This document shows positions 21,333 through 31,579 of a DNA stretch of 64,000 nucleotides, one piece after another (the first letter of the stretch is position 1; each line of letters starts with the position of its first letter). Under the pieces are notes generated by a model. The model saw only the letters and a program-made list of their open reading frames with translations, did not search any database and had not been told where the DNA came from. Position numbers and translations under genes: made by a program. The DNA is taken from assembly GCA_036245525.1 (NCBI GenBank), contig BTPG01000005.1, forward strand, positions 180,696,623-180,760,622. The letters run 5' to 3'. Origin of the DNA: Semisulcospira habei (lineage: Eukaryota; Mollusca; Gastropoda; Semisulcospiridae).

Positions 21333-21839
21333 CCGTGCACAGTTGGAAGAGCATTAGTACCCACGCAGTGCAATAATTAATCGGCCTTCAACGATAGAAT
21401 TGCCCTCGAACGGCGTGGGCCCAAGTTACTCATGTTTACTCTATTTTGGGTAGTGATGCGATTCTTATACATACTGCTGATTCGTGGATTTGCTGAGCAC
21501 ACGTCGAATGAAGCAAATCGCCAGGAGACCTCCCTGGTTTTTATTTATTTATTTATTTTTTTATTGTCATAACCGAAATTTGTTAGAAGCGAAGTAATTC
21601 ACGGTACCTCAGAAAGAGCTGTTATACTCGACTTTTGTTATAAGCGGAGTCGACTGTATATGCAATGCACAGTGCATGTACAATGTACGCATTAATGCAT
21701 TTTTGTCACCCCGTACGATTGAATCATAAAACAACTATATTATGGCGACGGACCCCCAGGTGCAGCTTTGACCGTTGTTTTCATGTAGACTAGATCTGAG
21801 ATCATATTTCTCTGTCGACGGTATTTTGTTTTTGTTGTT

Positions 21840-22140
21840 AACTTGTATTTCATGTACTAGCTTTAGTCAAGTAGGAACTTTACAAAACAACATATCATAG
21901 TGTATTCAGGAGACATAGGGCTGTCTTAGCATTCTGTTTTTGTCAGGGAGGTTCGGGTCGGGATGAGGCCACTGGCGCTGACCATTAGATGCCTTCCCGA
22001 GTCATTGTCCATTGTATAGCTCTGTTATTGTAATTTGTAGAATGAGCGAGTGAGTGAATGTGAGCAGCACCTGCGGTGGCAAAACTAATTGCCCTTTAAG
22101 GGATAAATAAAGTTTTTTTAATTGAATTTGAATTGAATGG
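21840..22140 (+). mobile_element. Possible LINE 3' end
   Basis: AT-rich untranslated-looking sequence ends TGCCCTTTAAGGGATAAATA, AAGTTTTTTT and a short GAATT repeat, the layout of a non-LTR 3' terminus. No coding part is recognised upstream. Confidence 0.4.
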
Positions 22141-22418
22141 AATATATGTTGACAAAGTATATCACACTACTCATGGGCCCCGAAAAAATGCGTATAATTA
22201 TGGTGTCCTGTGATTTTAGGCCGACCGAGAGCAAGATGACCCTCAAAGCACAGAGCAGTACTTAGTTTCCTGTTATGACGACACACACAGCACGTGGCAT
22301 CCGAAGAAAAAAATGTCCTGACATTTACAACACATGATTACAACACTACTGGCATCAGTAACATGTCTGAAAAAAAAAATCAGTGTTCTTCAATACAAAT
22401 AATATGAGTATTGCAAGC

Positions 22419-22476
22419 TTAACTCATTCGAGACGTAAGCAGCGTATCCGGAGGCGGCACGTCTCGAATGAGTTAA
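22419..22476. mobile_element. Family D element, short
   Basis: TTAACTCATTCGAGACGTAA at the left and GCACGTCTCGAATGAGTTAA at the right, only 58 bp long. The right TTAA is shared with the next element. Confidence 0.88.
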
Positions 22477-22657
22477 CCTCATGACTACCGAGAAAAATCT
22501 GAACACCATCCGAATGCAAGAAGCATAGATCCTCATGCGCCCCCGCAGTTGAGGGGCTCATGAGGATTTATGCCTCTTGCCGATACTTATTTATATCCAT
22601 GTTCCTCAGACATAATTAGCAAACCCAATCTGCCTCCACTAACAGTGAGGGGGTTAA
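22473..22657. mobile_element. Family B element, complete ends
   Basis: TTAACCTCATGACTACCGAG at the left, a hairpin at 22515-22580 (GCAAGAAGCATAGATCCTCA) and CTAACAGTGAGGGGGTTAA at the right. Confidence 0.88.
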
Positions 22658-22994
22658 CGTACCATTAGGCGTACATTTCAAGACACACTTCAGTACGCGT
22701 TGTATTTATAGAACGGAGTGGAGTCAATGAAGGTTACTTGATATAAAGACGGCGTGTGCTGTACTGGATTCTCCTGTGTCTAAATGAACCATAACTAGAC
22801 CTGTGTGTAGCGTTTAGTAACCATCTGTTACAGAAGTGTATCTATGAACAGCTACGGCCGCGGTAGTGGGCCTTTAAGGGACAACAGAAGAACAAGATGA
22901 CATTTGCGGGACTGTCGTCGCGAGAACAAATCTCCTTCTCTCTCAGTGCGCGTATCGCGTTAACATTTACACAACTCTGGTCGATAATCAGTGT

Positions 22995-23046
22995 GAGCTC
23001 AGTGGTCTGCGATTTTGGACCTTGCGGCTTCGAGCGTGCTGATAGG
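22995..23046. mobile_element. Family F left half
   Basis: GTGGTCTGCGATTTTGGACC and TTGCGGC match one family-F arm; the second arm is missing. Confidence 0.5.
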
Positions 23047-23181
23047 AGATGCTGAAGCTTAAAGCGACCTGCTCCAGACAGCAAAGGGTCAACAGATGGC
23101 AATATCTCCATTATAATGTAATGCTCCTAGCATGTCTTACAGTAACGCTGGGCAGAAGGGTTAACTTAACTTGGGAAGTCT

Positions 23182-23432
23182 TTAACTCATTCAGCCCGGC
23201 GCACGTATTTCCCAAATTTCGGAGGCGTCATCAAACGACTTTGCACCTGTTGCAGGAGATAGATCGACCATGATAATTCAAGGGCAGTGCCAGATTAGCT
23301 TGGCGCCGACAGGCGCCAAGCTAATTTGGCACTACCCTTGAATTCGACTTTGTCGGCGCCAAGCTAATCTGGCACCACCCTTGAATTATCATGGTCGACC
23401 CATCTCCTGCTGTGGGGCGTCAGTGCTGACCA
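23182..23432. mobile_element. Family A element with duplicated right arm
   Basis: TTAACTCATTCAGCCCGGCG at 23182. The first hairpin closes at about 23345, then GACTTTGTCGGCGCC restarts the right arm (AAGCTAATCTGGCACCACCC) to 23396. The right end is decayed (CAGTGCTGACCAGGATAA). Confidence 0.88.
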
Positions 23433-23550
23433 GGATAAGGTCGTAAAACGGGACTGACTTTTCCGCTCTTCTGCTGCTCTGTACGCTGCAGAGTTTCTGC
23501 CGCTATGCTCAAAAAGCAGTGGAAGACCTCTCATATGGATTGTCAAAAGT

Positions 23551-23671
23551 GGGGGCCAGTTGCGCGAGTGAGCTTATTCCTGCGGCCTGCCACTAAGCAA
23601 GGTGTTCCGCTATAGCGCCTTGCTTTGTGGCCGGCCGCTGGACTAAGCTCACTCGTGCAAACTGGACCCAT
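23551..23671. mobile_element. Family G inverted-repeat element
   Basis: GGGCCAGTTGCGCGAGTGAG at the left and CTCACTCGTGCAAACTGGAC at the right, with inner arms CCACTAAGCAAGG / CCTTGCTTTGTGG. Confidence 0.8.
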
Positions 23672-23778
23672 GGGGCAACCAGCACTGGACTATCAGTAAC
23701 CTGGGGCACACAGTCGATCGAATGCCTCTCCGACGGTGCTTGGACGCCGGCGTGAAAAATCACGATGACAAACAACAG

Positions 23779-23993
23779 TTAACTCATCCAGACCCGACAC
23801 ACCACAGCAAGACACGGATCGAGCATGATAGTTAAAGGGTGGCGCCAGAAATAGCTTAGCGCAAATAGGCGCCAAGCTATTCTGCCACCACCCTTGAACT
23901 ACCTTGTTCGATCTGTCTCGAGAATTGTCATACAGTCCTTCAGAGGGCAACTTCAAAATTTGGGGATTTCGGTCCTGGTGTAGAATGTGTTAA
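23779..23993. mobile_element. Family A2 element, complete
   Basis: TTAACTCATCCAGACCCGAC at the left, a hairpin at 23818-23912 and CCTGGTGTAGAATGTGTTAA at the right. Unique part CAACTTCAAAATTTGGGGAT. Confidence 0.9.
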
Positions 23994-24363
23994 GTATTTG
24001 CAGTGACTACTCGAAAGCGACATCCGATCTTTACTACTGGATGTGCGACAACCTTAACACAATAACAAAAACTCTCCCCTGCCATTCACATCACTTGATC
24101 ACAATAACACGGGTCCTCAGCAATCTTGTTCTATCCGTGAGAGGCCAGAATTGTCACTCGTGTGGTCATTAAACAAACCTGAGGCGGATTTCTCAGGGAT
24201 TTCTTGCACAGAATAAATATAAATCGAAGGCTTCGAAGTCGGACAGGAGGTATACACAAGGGATACATTATTAGAAGACAATGCGACGGCACAAGCCTCT
24301 GACGGTGTGTCCCTTGCCTTACTTCCCATGACAATCTGTAAAATGGGACCGGTCTTTGGAGAT

Positions 24364-24427
24364 CAGAGGCATATATTCTCATGAGCCCCTGCTGCTACGA
24401 GGGCTTACGAGAGTGTATGTCTCCTGC
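24364..24427. mobile_element. Family B hairpin, diverged
   Basis: AGAGGCATATATTCTCATGA and ACGAGAGTGTATGTCTCCTG arms. Confidence 0.75.
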
Positions 24428-24466
24428 TTTATTTCACTTGAGGTAAATTTGGACAGATTTCGGAAG

Positions 24467-24531
24467 GCAAGAGGCACAAATTCTCATGAGCCCCTGCATC
24501 CGCAGGGGCTCATGAGAATCTGTGCCTCTTC
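24467..24531. mobile_element. Family B hairpin core
   Basis: GCAAGAGGCACAAATTCTCA arms with a GCCCCTGCATCCGCAGGGGC tip. It lies 40 bases after the previous hairpin. Confidence 0.86.
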
Positions 24532-24901
24532 TATATATATTTTTAAAAAAATCGGCCAAACTTGTTCACTGTGAAGTAGATCTTTAGACCGCCACTGAAT
24601 GACTACAAAGAGCACTTCATGCACTCTCACCTGTCCCATACAATCGCGGGCACCTGATTAATGGCATTGCTGAGTGCTCATTTATCTGTGGGGAAAAACA
24701 TCATGTGTGTGTGTGTGGTTTTGTGACTCAGAATGTGAAGCATCGAGGTAGGCTAACCGAGATATACTTGAACCTGCCTAATAATGTGTGAAATGCCGCA
24801 CCATTAGGCCTGCACAGCATCCGTTTTTATCTTACAAAGATGATGGTCCCCCAGGAAACAGATACATCAACATGAAACGCAACACCACAAATCACACAAC
24901 A

Positions 24902-24937
24902 CAAAGAAAGAAAGAAAGACGGACGGACGGACGGACA
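24902..24937. repeat. (AAAG)n and (GGAC)n microsatellites
   Basis: Short AAAG and GGAC runs in tandem. Confidence 0.85.
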
Positions 24938-25163
24938 CATATTGAGAACTTGAAGAGAGAGAAATGAAAAATGAAACGAAACTTTATTTTTCAAGGATAA
25001 ATGATTAGGTACCTTCAATGACCTTTTTTTCAATCATGTCCTTGCTAAGCTATAGCATGCACGTAAACACACATGCACATAATTATATATATAAAAGTAT
25101 ACATAATAGTAAAAAGTACAGGCAACAATAATTCCATTTTAAATAATCAATGCTCACATTACA

Positions 25164-25164
<1 letters not shown>

Positions 25165-25206
<42 letters not shown>

Positions 25207-25244
25207 CACACTGATATATACCAGTGCGCACACACACACACACA

Positions 25245-25311
<67 letters not shown>
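25165..25311. repeat. Compound (AC)n microsatellite
   Basis: AC runs at 25165-25203 and 25230-25311, separated by GTTCACACTGATATATACCA. Confidence 0.97.
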
Positions 25312-25313
<2 letters not shown>

Positions 25314-25493
25314 ACATCAAGCAAAACATCGAACATTAAACGTTAGAAAAAGAATTATGATGTTATGCTGCAAAAGAAATCACAAAGAACACTTCAGCAA
25401 GTCTAAAGTATTATGTATGATACATGAATATGAATAAAGAAATGTTTCTGCAGTCAATGGCGGTATGTGAAAAAAAAATGAACAATAATTATG

Positions 25494-26020
25494 TTTTCAC
25501 ATGTTCTTAATAAATTTATGCAGTTGGTACTTGAACGTTCGTAAAGAAGGTGCTGCTTTAATGTCTGCAGGAACTGTGTTCCATAATTTTGCACCAGAGT
25601 AGGAGAGGGACGTCTTGTAAATATCTAAGCGGGGCCTTGGTACTACCAGATTGTTCCCTGATGTTCGACTAGCTCTGTGGGCAAGTGCGAACAAAATTTA
25701 GAGAGATAGGCTGGTGAGTCTGAGAGGGTGATTTTGCGCATAAGTACCAACTTATTATAAATAAACTGCTTGTCAAGTGGTAGGATATCCAGCAGCTTGA
25801 ACTTGTAATCCGTACTAATGACTTGCATGGGTCTGTCAACGATTAATTTGATTGCCCGCCTGTGAAGCGAATTCATCCTTTTGAGGTTAGCATCACTGCT
25901 CCCATCCCAAACTGAGGAGGCATAATCCAAATGTGGCTGAATATGGGCACAGTAAAAAAAAGTCTCCTTGTTGGTTCGTTAGTGAAAAATCTTAATTTTG
26001 ACAGTAAGAATAAGTTTTTT
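25494..26020 (-). pseudogene. LINE ORF2 C-terminal tail, two further frames
   Basis: The conserved CR1-type tail is split over two frames. 25930-25710 encodes DYASSVWDGSSDANLKRMN, HRRAIKLIVDRP and LLDILPLDKQFIYNKLVLM. 25694-25497 encodes ALAHRASRTSGNNLVVPRP, DIYKTSLSYSGAKLWN and a terminal KYQLHKFIKNM stop. The change of frame lies near the TTTT run around 25695. This is the ordinary end of CR1-like ORF2; the stop codon is followed by a short AT-rich 3' UTR. Confidence 0.85.
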
Positions 26021-27303
26021 TATATTGTTTTACACACTTTGGTAATATGGCTTTGCCAACACAGTTTGTCATCAATGATGATTCCAAGCACACGCTGTTC
26101 CTTGACTTGCTCAACATACTGACCATTCAAATAGAGCTGTAGGGGAGGCGGGTTCAGCTGATGCTTTTGTCTGGTAGTAATTAACATACATTTGGTCTTA
26201 GTAGGATTCGGAATCATATAATTGTTTTGACACCATGTGGAAACATCATTCAAGCCGCTTTGTAGGGACTGGGTTATACACGATGCATCCGACGATGACA
26301 CGTCAAGAGTTCCATCATCAGCAAAGAGACTACAGATTAAACGGGGGTCGGATATATGTAAGGAAAGATCGTTTATAAAAACTGAAAATAATAATGGACC
26401 GAGGACGGATCCTTGTGGTACTCCGTGCTCTATCACCCCCTCACGTGAGTTTGTACCATTCACACAGACGTACTGTGTGCGCCTATTTAGATATGATGTA
26501 ATGAAGGCAAGGGTGTCATTACTCAGCTGATAGGCAGCAATCTTTTTAATTAAAAGATCATGGTTGACAAGATCAAAAGCTTTAGAAAGATCCAAAAATA
26601 CCGCTCCAGTCATTTGCCCATTATTCATAGCAGTTAACCATCTGTCAGCTAGGTGAACCAAAGCTGTGTGACAAGAATGTCTCCTACGAAAACCAGACTG
26701 TAGTGGATGAATGAGTCTGTATTTATCTAAGAAATGTTGTAAATGTGTGTGGATATGTCTTTCAATCGGTTTTGACAGAGTTGTCAACAGAGAAATGGGT
26801 CTGAAATGGTTGGGGTCATTTAAATCTTTTGTTTTAGGTAGCGGTATTACCTTTGCCGTTTTCAGACCAGACGGAAATTGTCCATGTTGTATGCAAAGGT
26901 TGTAGATGTATGTTAGCGATTCGACGACGTATGGAATAACCATTTTAAGAACAGTGCTGCTAATTCCATCATGGCCAGATGTACGTTTACTCTTTAATGA
27001 AGAAATGGATTTTCCCACTTCATAAACTGTTAAGAGCGGAATGTTGCAAGACGTGTAAAGTGTTAATCTTTCAGCACAAAACCTTTTTAGTTTTTCTGAA
27101 ACATCAGACGGTTGATCGGGCGACGTAAGATTCTGTAGCTGTGTAGTGGCGGTAGAGAGAAAATGCTGATTAAATGTAGCAGCTGATATTTTAGTGCACT
27201 GTGCGGTATTTCTTGACCTCGTAAAGGCGTTTATTGCACGCCAAACTGAAACGATATTTTTTTTTGCCGTACATGAGATGGTGAAAGTGAGACCTCTGAG
27301 CAT
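26020..27303 (-). pseudogene. LINE reverse transcriptase region (ORF2 central part)
   Basis: A 427-codon frame carrying the RT fingers and palm: NHFRPISLLTTLSKPIER, the GFRRRHSC segment, AVFLDLSKAFDLVNHDLL (first catalytic Asp), GVPQGSVLGPLLFSVFIND, and the active-site FADD at LICSLFADDGTL, followed by the thumb. Catalytic residues are present, so the enzyme would look functional if the frame were whole. The frame leaves the coding path at KVCKTI near 26020, beside a plus-strand T run (about 26013-26021), and the normal sequence (KNLFLLSKLRFF) continues in another frame. Confidence 0.92.
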
Positions 27304-28312
27304 TTCTAACTAAATATTTTATAAGGTTCCTTTGTTTTCGGTAAGCTACAAAATTATTGCTCTTTTTATAATCATCTCGGAGCTGCATGGCATCCTTAAT
27401 TTCGTTGTTCAACCACGCGGGAAGTTGGGGATTTTTTACTCGTTTCTCTCTGAAAGGAGCATGTTTATCAAGAACACCAAGAAACAATCTGTACCATTCA
27501 GACAGAGCCTCGTTTGGGTCACCTTGGTTGTAAACTGTGTGGAAAGATACTTGACTTAGGTCGTGCAGAAATATGTCTTTGTTGAAGCGCTTCAAAGATC
27601 TATATCTAATAGTTGTGTGCTGGTGTTTACGAAAAGTAGTATTTACTTTCAATGCCCAGCCACAACACACAGGGTAATGATCACTAATCCCTATTTGGGG
27701 CACCTCTACTCCCACTACCCTAGACTTATTAGTTGTGTAGATGTGGTCAATAAGGGTGGAGGAAGTAGAACTAACACGGGTAGCAGCAGTTACTAACTGC
27801 TTCAGTCCAAACATAGAAATGGTACATTCCCAGGCAGGGTTATTCAGGAGCAAACTGATATTAAAGTCTCCCAAAATCAACATTTCTGAGGTGGCCTTTC
27901 TGACCTTATCCATCATAACTGTAAATTCGTCATACCATTGAAATGTTGATGCTGGGTTTCTATAAATGTATCCGACGAGCACGGGACTAGATTTGTCTGC
28001 CCTCAACTCAATCCAGACACATTCCACCGTTGGTGATTCTAGGTCTTTACGCCTGCGGGTGATACCGCTGATTGAATTGTGTATATACACTGCTATACCT
28101 GTCTGTCCCGTGTGTTCAGCATCGCGGCGCAAGACAGCAAAGTCCTGGATAGAAACGGCCTCATCACTGATGTTAGGATTGAGGCGCGATTCAGTGACAC
28201 CAAACAGATGAAAAGGACTGGGTTGAGTCAAGAGCACACAGAGATCAGGGATTTTGTTATACAAATGATATATGTTCAAGTGACCAATATGTAAATGCTG
28301 ACCTGATATCAT
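27191..28312 (-). pseudogene. LINE APE-type endonuclease region (ORF2 N-terminal part)
   Basis: A 373-codon frame. It begins with HIGHLNIYHLYNKIPDL, then FHLFGVTESRL (catalytic Glu), VGYIYRNP, ILGDFNISLL (Asp and Asn of the GDFN motif), TLIDHIYT and ISDHYPV (Asp-His pair). These are the metal-binding and catalytic motifs of the exonuclease-endonuclease-phosphatase fold used by CR1-type LINEs to nick the target. All key residues visible are intact. The last residues after MYGKKK are out of frame: the true continuation (NIVSVWRAINAF) is in the next frame, so a one-base change lies in the run of nine T on the plus strand near 27254-27262. Confidence 0.9.
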
Positions 28313-28891
28313 GTTTATATCGTTTCAAATGAAACAGCAAAATTGCTCACGAGACTAATGAAATGAAAGAAATTAATATAAAAGGCTAAATTTAATAATG
28401 TAACTAATTAATAAAAGTTACAAACAGAAGAAATACTTGAAATACTTAAAATAGATAAACACTAGATGCCGCTGCCCTGGGGAGCTAATCGGCTTTTAGC
28501 GTCAATAGTTCACTGGGCTATACAAGACAGTCCAGTCAGTAAACAACTCGCTTCACTGCCACAGTAAAAGAACTCGCTTTACGGTCACAGTTGAATGCCC
28601 ACCGCTCGCAACAATTACGGCGGAAATGGCACAGTCAAAACACTATACGGCGTCAGCACAGGCAATTCAATGTCGCGCATTACAGCTCAGTCAAAAACCT
28701 TGCATAGCTTTATCGCTACTTCCTACGTTGAGAAATTAGGAAAGAAAACCACTCAGCAACCACTTAAAAGTGAATGAATAATGTTAGTCATAACACCATC
28801 ATAAGACATATGAAGGAACGCTATGTAGAAGGAAGCCGTTCATATAGGACTTGTCCCAATACTGTCAGGTGGCTGGGCTATATGTAGATAC

Positions 28892-29724
28892 TTAGCACAC
28901 TGTGGCGTGGTTTTGAGACTGAGCCCACTGAAGGTGTTGATAGCCGTAATACGGTGCCGCGTGTGGGTACTGTGTGTATTGCGGCATCATCACGTTCAGG
29001 GGTTTGAACCAAGGGCCACTGTCCTGGAGGCCACACTGATTGTACTGAGGACATGTCACCGATGACCGCTGGTAGGTACTGCCAAGCTGGTTGCTGGGAT
29101 ACCGTCTGTGCTAAGGGAGGCAACACGCACTGTCGACTGAGAGAACTATGCGACTGACCAGCAGCTGAGGCAGGGTCCAGCTCTGATCCGCTGATCAGTT
29201 CTGAAGCATGCCCATGTTGTCTAGTGGCGACAGTGGAGTAAACTTGTTTGGGCACTGTTATGTCAGAGCGGTCTCGATAATCTGTACTCCCTGCGGCAGG
29301 TTTAGAGCGACTGGAGTCGAGGCGTCCATTAAGCTTGATGCCTTTTTAGAGCGAGGCTAACCACGCCCTGCCGGCTGGGGTGACTGAAACCTGGGGTTTG
29401 TCTGTATAGGGTTTTCTTGGGGGCGCCTGTTGGTGTGGTAAAAATAGCATAATTGTCAATGAACACCATTTCCACACCATCACAGACCTGTCGGAGATTG
29501 GCGTTAGACAGGTGTATGTTACTGTTGATGGTACACTGTCCTCTAGCAGGAATGATACCCGAGGCCTGTAGTTGGGCGTGTGGAAAGGCGCGTCTACACA
29601 GGTTGGCAATGTCCATCCACACCTGGGGGGTAATAGCACGAGAGAGCCTGAGAGAGAGAGAGGGACTGGCAAGTACTTGTGAAGGGAAAACGCTTGGGAT
29701 ACAAAACAAAGGCGCATTTGGCAC
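28892..29724 (-). pseudogene. LINE ORF1 remnant with SGNH-like domain
   Basis: The frame starting 29724 encodes VWMDIANLCRRAFPHAQL, SGIIPARGQCTINSNIHLSN and VEMVFIDNYAIF, ending GFSHPSRQGVVSLALK. This resembles the second half of SGNH-type esterase domains found in ORF1 of CR1/L2 elements (a final ...HPS.QG block). The usual Asp three residues before the His is not seen (TPGFSH), so catalytic competence is doubtful. After ALK the frame breaks at an A run near 29343; with the shift the text continues toward a Pro/Gln/Tyr-rich tail that ends QWAQSQNHATVC with a stop at 28894-28892. The N-terminal half of ORF1 is missing. Confidence 0.65.
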
Positions 29725-29932
29725 AAGGTCAAGTCAAAGTACATCACTAAAACTATCGCGTTCATAGTCACAGACCAACAAACAACAGTGCACGGAAATG
29801 CCGCGCAGTCATTACGACACACAGTCGTGCATGTCAAATGCAACGGCGTTATCATGGCAGCATGCGTGTTTCATTCATTCAGTATTCCTGCTGAATTGAC
29901 GAAGACGAACGTTTAAACCTATCCCGCAGAAC

Positions 29933-30137
29933 TTAGCTCTTTCACTCCCGAGTAAAACTGAACACCATTTAACTGCAAGAGGTATAGATCCTCAGGAGCC
30001 CCCGCAACTGCGGGGGCTCATGAGGATCTACACCTCTTGCCGACACCACTTTGTATCCATGTTCGCCGAGCAGTTGTTGCTGAATGAACAGAGATTTCAG
30101 AAACAAAATGTGCGTTCAGCGGCAGAGAGGGGGTTAA
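29933..30137. mobile_element. Family B element
   Basis: The left end is decayed (TTAGCTCTTTCACTCCCGAG). The hairpin at 29972-30041 has an asymmetric AGGAGC/CTCATG arm change. The right end GGCAGAGAGGGGGTTAA is intact. Confidence 0.85.
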
Positions 30138-30325
30138 AGTCCCTCTTTCCTTTTCGCCTTAATGGTCCTGTTTTTATTATCTTTCATGGGAATTATACAT
30201 CAGAGCTGACAGTTCAAAACTATCTCCATTTGAAATCGAAATCGTGCGCGCTCGCCTTATATCATATAGACGAAAGCAATTTGTCAAATGGACTTTGATG
30301 TGCGGTCTAGAGAAAAAAGCGTGTC

Positions 30326-30328
<3 letters not shown>

Positions 30329-30395
<67 letters not shown>
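30329..30395. repeat. (GT)n microsatellite
   Basis: About 33 GT units. Confidence 0.97.
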
Positions 30396-30398
<3 letters not shown>

Positions 30399-30449
30399 TG
30401 GAGCCCATTACACTGTGTGTATGTTTGTTTGTATCTATCGTTTCTATCC

Positions 30450-31018
30450 GTATCAGGATAGGTACAGCAACATCCGCAATGGCCAGGCTGGACAGGATAT
30501 GGCGAAGTAACTCCATCAGCTTCACCATCAAGTACAGGCTTTACAAGTCCCTCATAGTGTCTATTCTACTCTACGGCTGTGAGACTTGGACACTGCTTGC
30601 AGACTCAGAAAAGAAAATCCAGGCCTTTGAGAACAAGTGCCTGAGGAAGTTGCTCCGCATCTCGTACCGCGAGCACAAGACCAACGAATATGTACGGAGC
30701 ATCGTCACTTCCCTGGTGGGCCCACATGAACCCCTTCTGGCAACCGTGAAACGGCGCAAGCTTGCTTGGTTTGGCCACGTGACCCGACACAACACCTTGT
30801 CCAAGACTATCCTCCAAGGCACTCTCGAAGGAAGTCGTCGGCGAGGTCGTCAGAGAAAGAGTTGGGTCGCAAACATAAAAGAATGGACCGAACTCGAGAT
30901 GTCAGACTTGCTTGCCACCGCTCAAAATAGAACTCAGTGGAGAGCACTGTCTGTTGCTGCTGCCTTTCAGTCCCCCCAACGCCCAGTTCGGGCAAGGGAC
31001 TGATGATGATGATGATGA
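30450..31018 (+). mobile_element. RTE-like LINE 3' fragment with (ATG)n tail
   Basis: An open frame encodes RLYKSLIVSILLYGCETWTL, KKIQAFENKCLRKLLRISYR, KRRKLAWFGHVTRH, GRRRGRQRKSWVANIKEWT and ends PQRPVRARD-stop, immediately followed by (ATG)n at 31001-31020. This is the C-terminal region of RTE-type reverse transcriptases. The stop codon fused to a short TGATG-type microsatellite is characteristic of RTE 3' ends. The upstream part is missing: the fragment starts soon after a (GT)n tract (30329-30395), and another (GT)n tract follows. It is 5'-truncated and non-autonomous. Confidence 0.87.
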
Positions 31019-31020
31019 TG

Positions 31021-31129
31021 TTTGTTTGTGTTTGTGTGTGTGTGTGTGTGTATGTGGTGTATGTTTGTGTGTGTGTATGCGTGATGTGTGTATGTGTACG
31101 TGTGTGTGGTGTTAGTATGTGTGTGTGTT

Positions 31130-31221
<92 letters not shown>
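31021..31221. repeat. (GT)n microsatellite following the RTE tail
   Basis: Imperfect GTGTTTGTGTGTATG repeats, then about 40 perfect GT units. Confidence 0.97.
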
Positions 31222-31222
<1 letters not shown>

Positions 31223-31579
31223 ATGGGTACGTGCGTACGTGTTGCATATGTACATATATTATTAAACTATGCTTGCAAATGATGTAGCAAAATGTACTGT
31301 TGTGAAATGACGAATGAAATGACACAGCAGTCAACTTTCAGAGAAACAAACAAACAAACAAATGGGGGACCACTCACGATGAAAAATGCATTTGGTCTAG
31401 ACTCTTTTTCTCGTAAAAAAGCTCAACACACATCATCAGCCAGAAGCAGCCACAAAATGAAATATGTATTCCCTGGTGAGCTGACAGAGACAGTAAGATC
31501 CGTCATTTGATCCTCAGGAGCGCATTCCTCCACTTAATGTGCGAAATTATAATCCATCCTTAGGGGCCTGACCGGCTCA

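Larger units (their letters stand above)
25430..29730 (-). mobile_element. CR1/L2-like non-LTR retrotransposon, frameshifted
   Basis: Three coding blocks lie in order on the minus strand: an ORF1 with an SGNH-like C-terminal half (about 29724-28892), an APE endonuclease (28312 to about 27260) and a reverse transcriptase with the typical C-terminal tail (about 27260-25497). Domain order and the ISGQHLHIGHLNIYHLYNK opening are those of the CR1/L2 group. The reading frame changes at four or more places. The 5' end is probably truncated near 29730. The 3' end is placed near 25430, where the sequence becomes a short ATTCAT-type run on the element strand; no long poly-A and no clear target duplication were found. 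The element lies between an (AC)n tract and a family-B hairpin element. Confidence 0.88.

Noticed and set aside
29346..29855. 169-codon minus-strand ORF overlapping LINE ORF1
   Set aside because: A shadow frame; the SGNH-like motifs are in the neighbouring frame.
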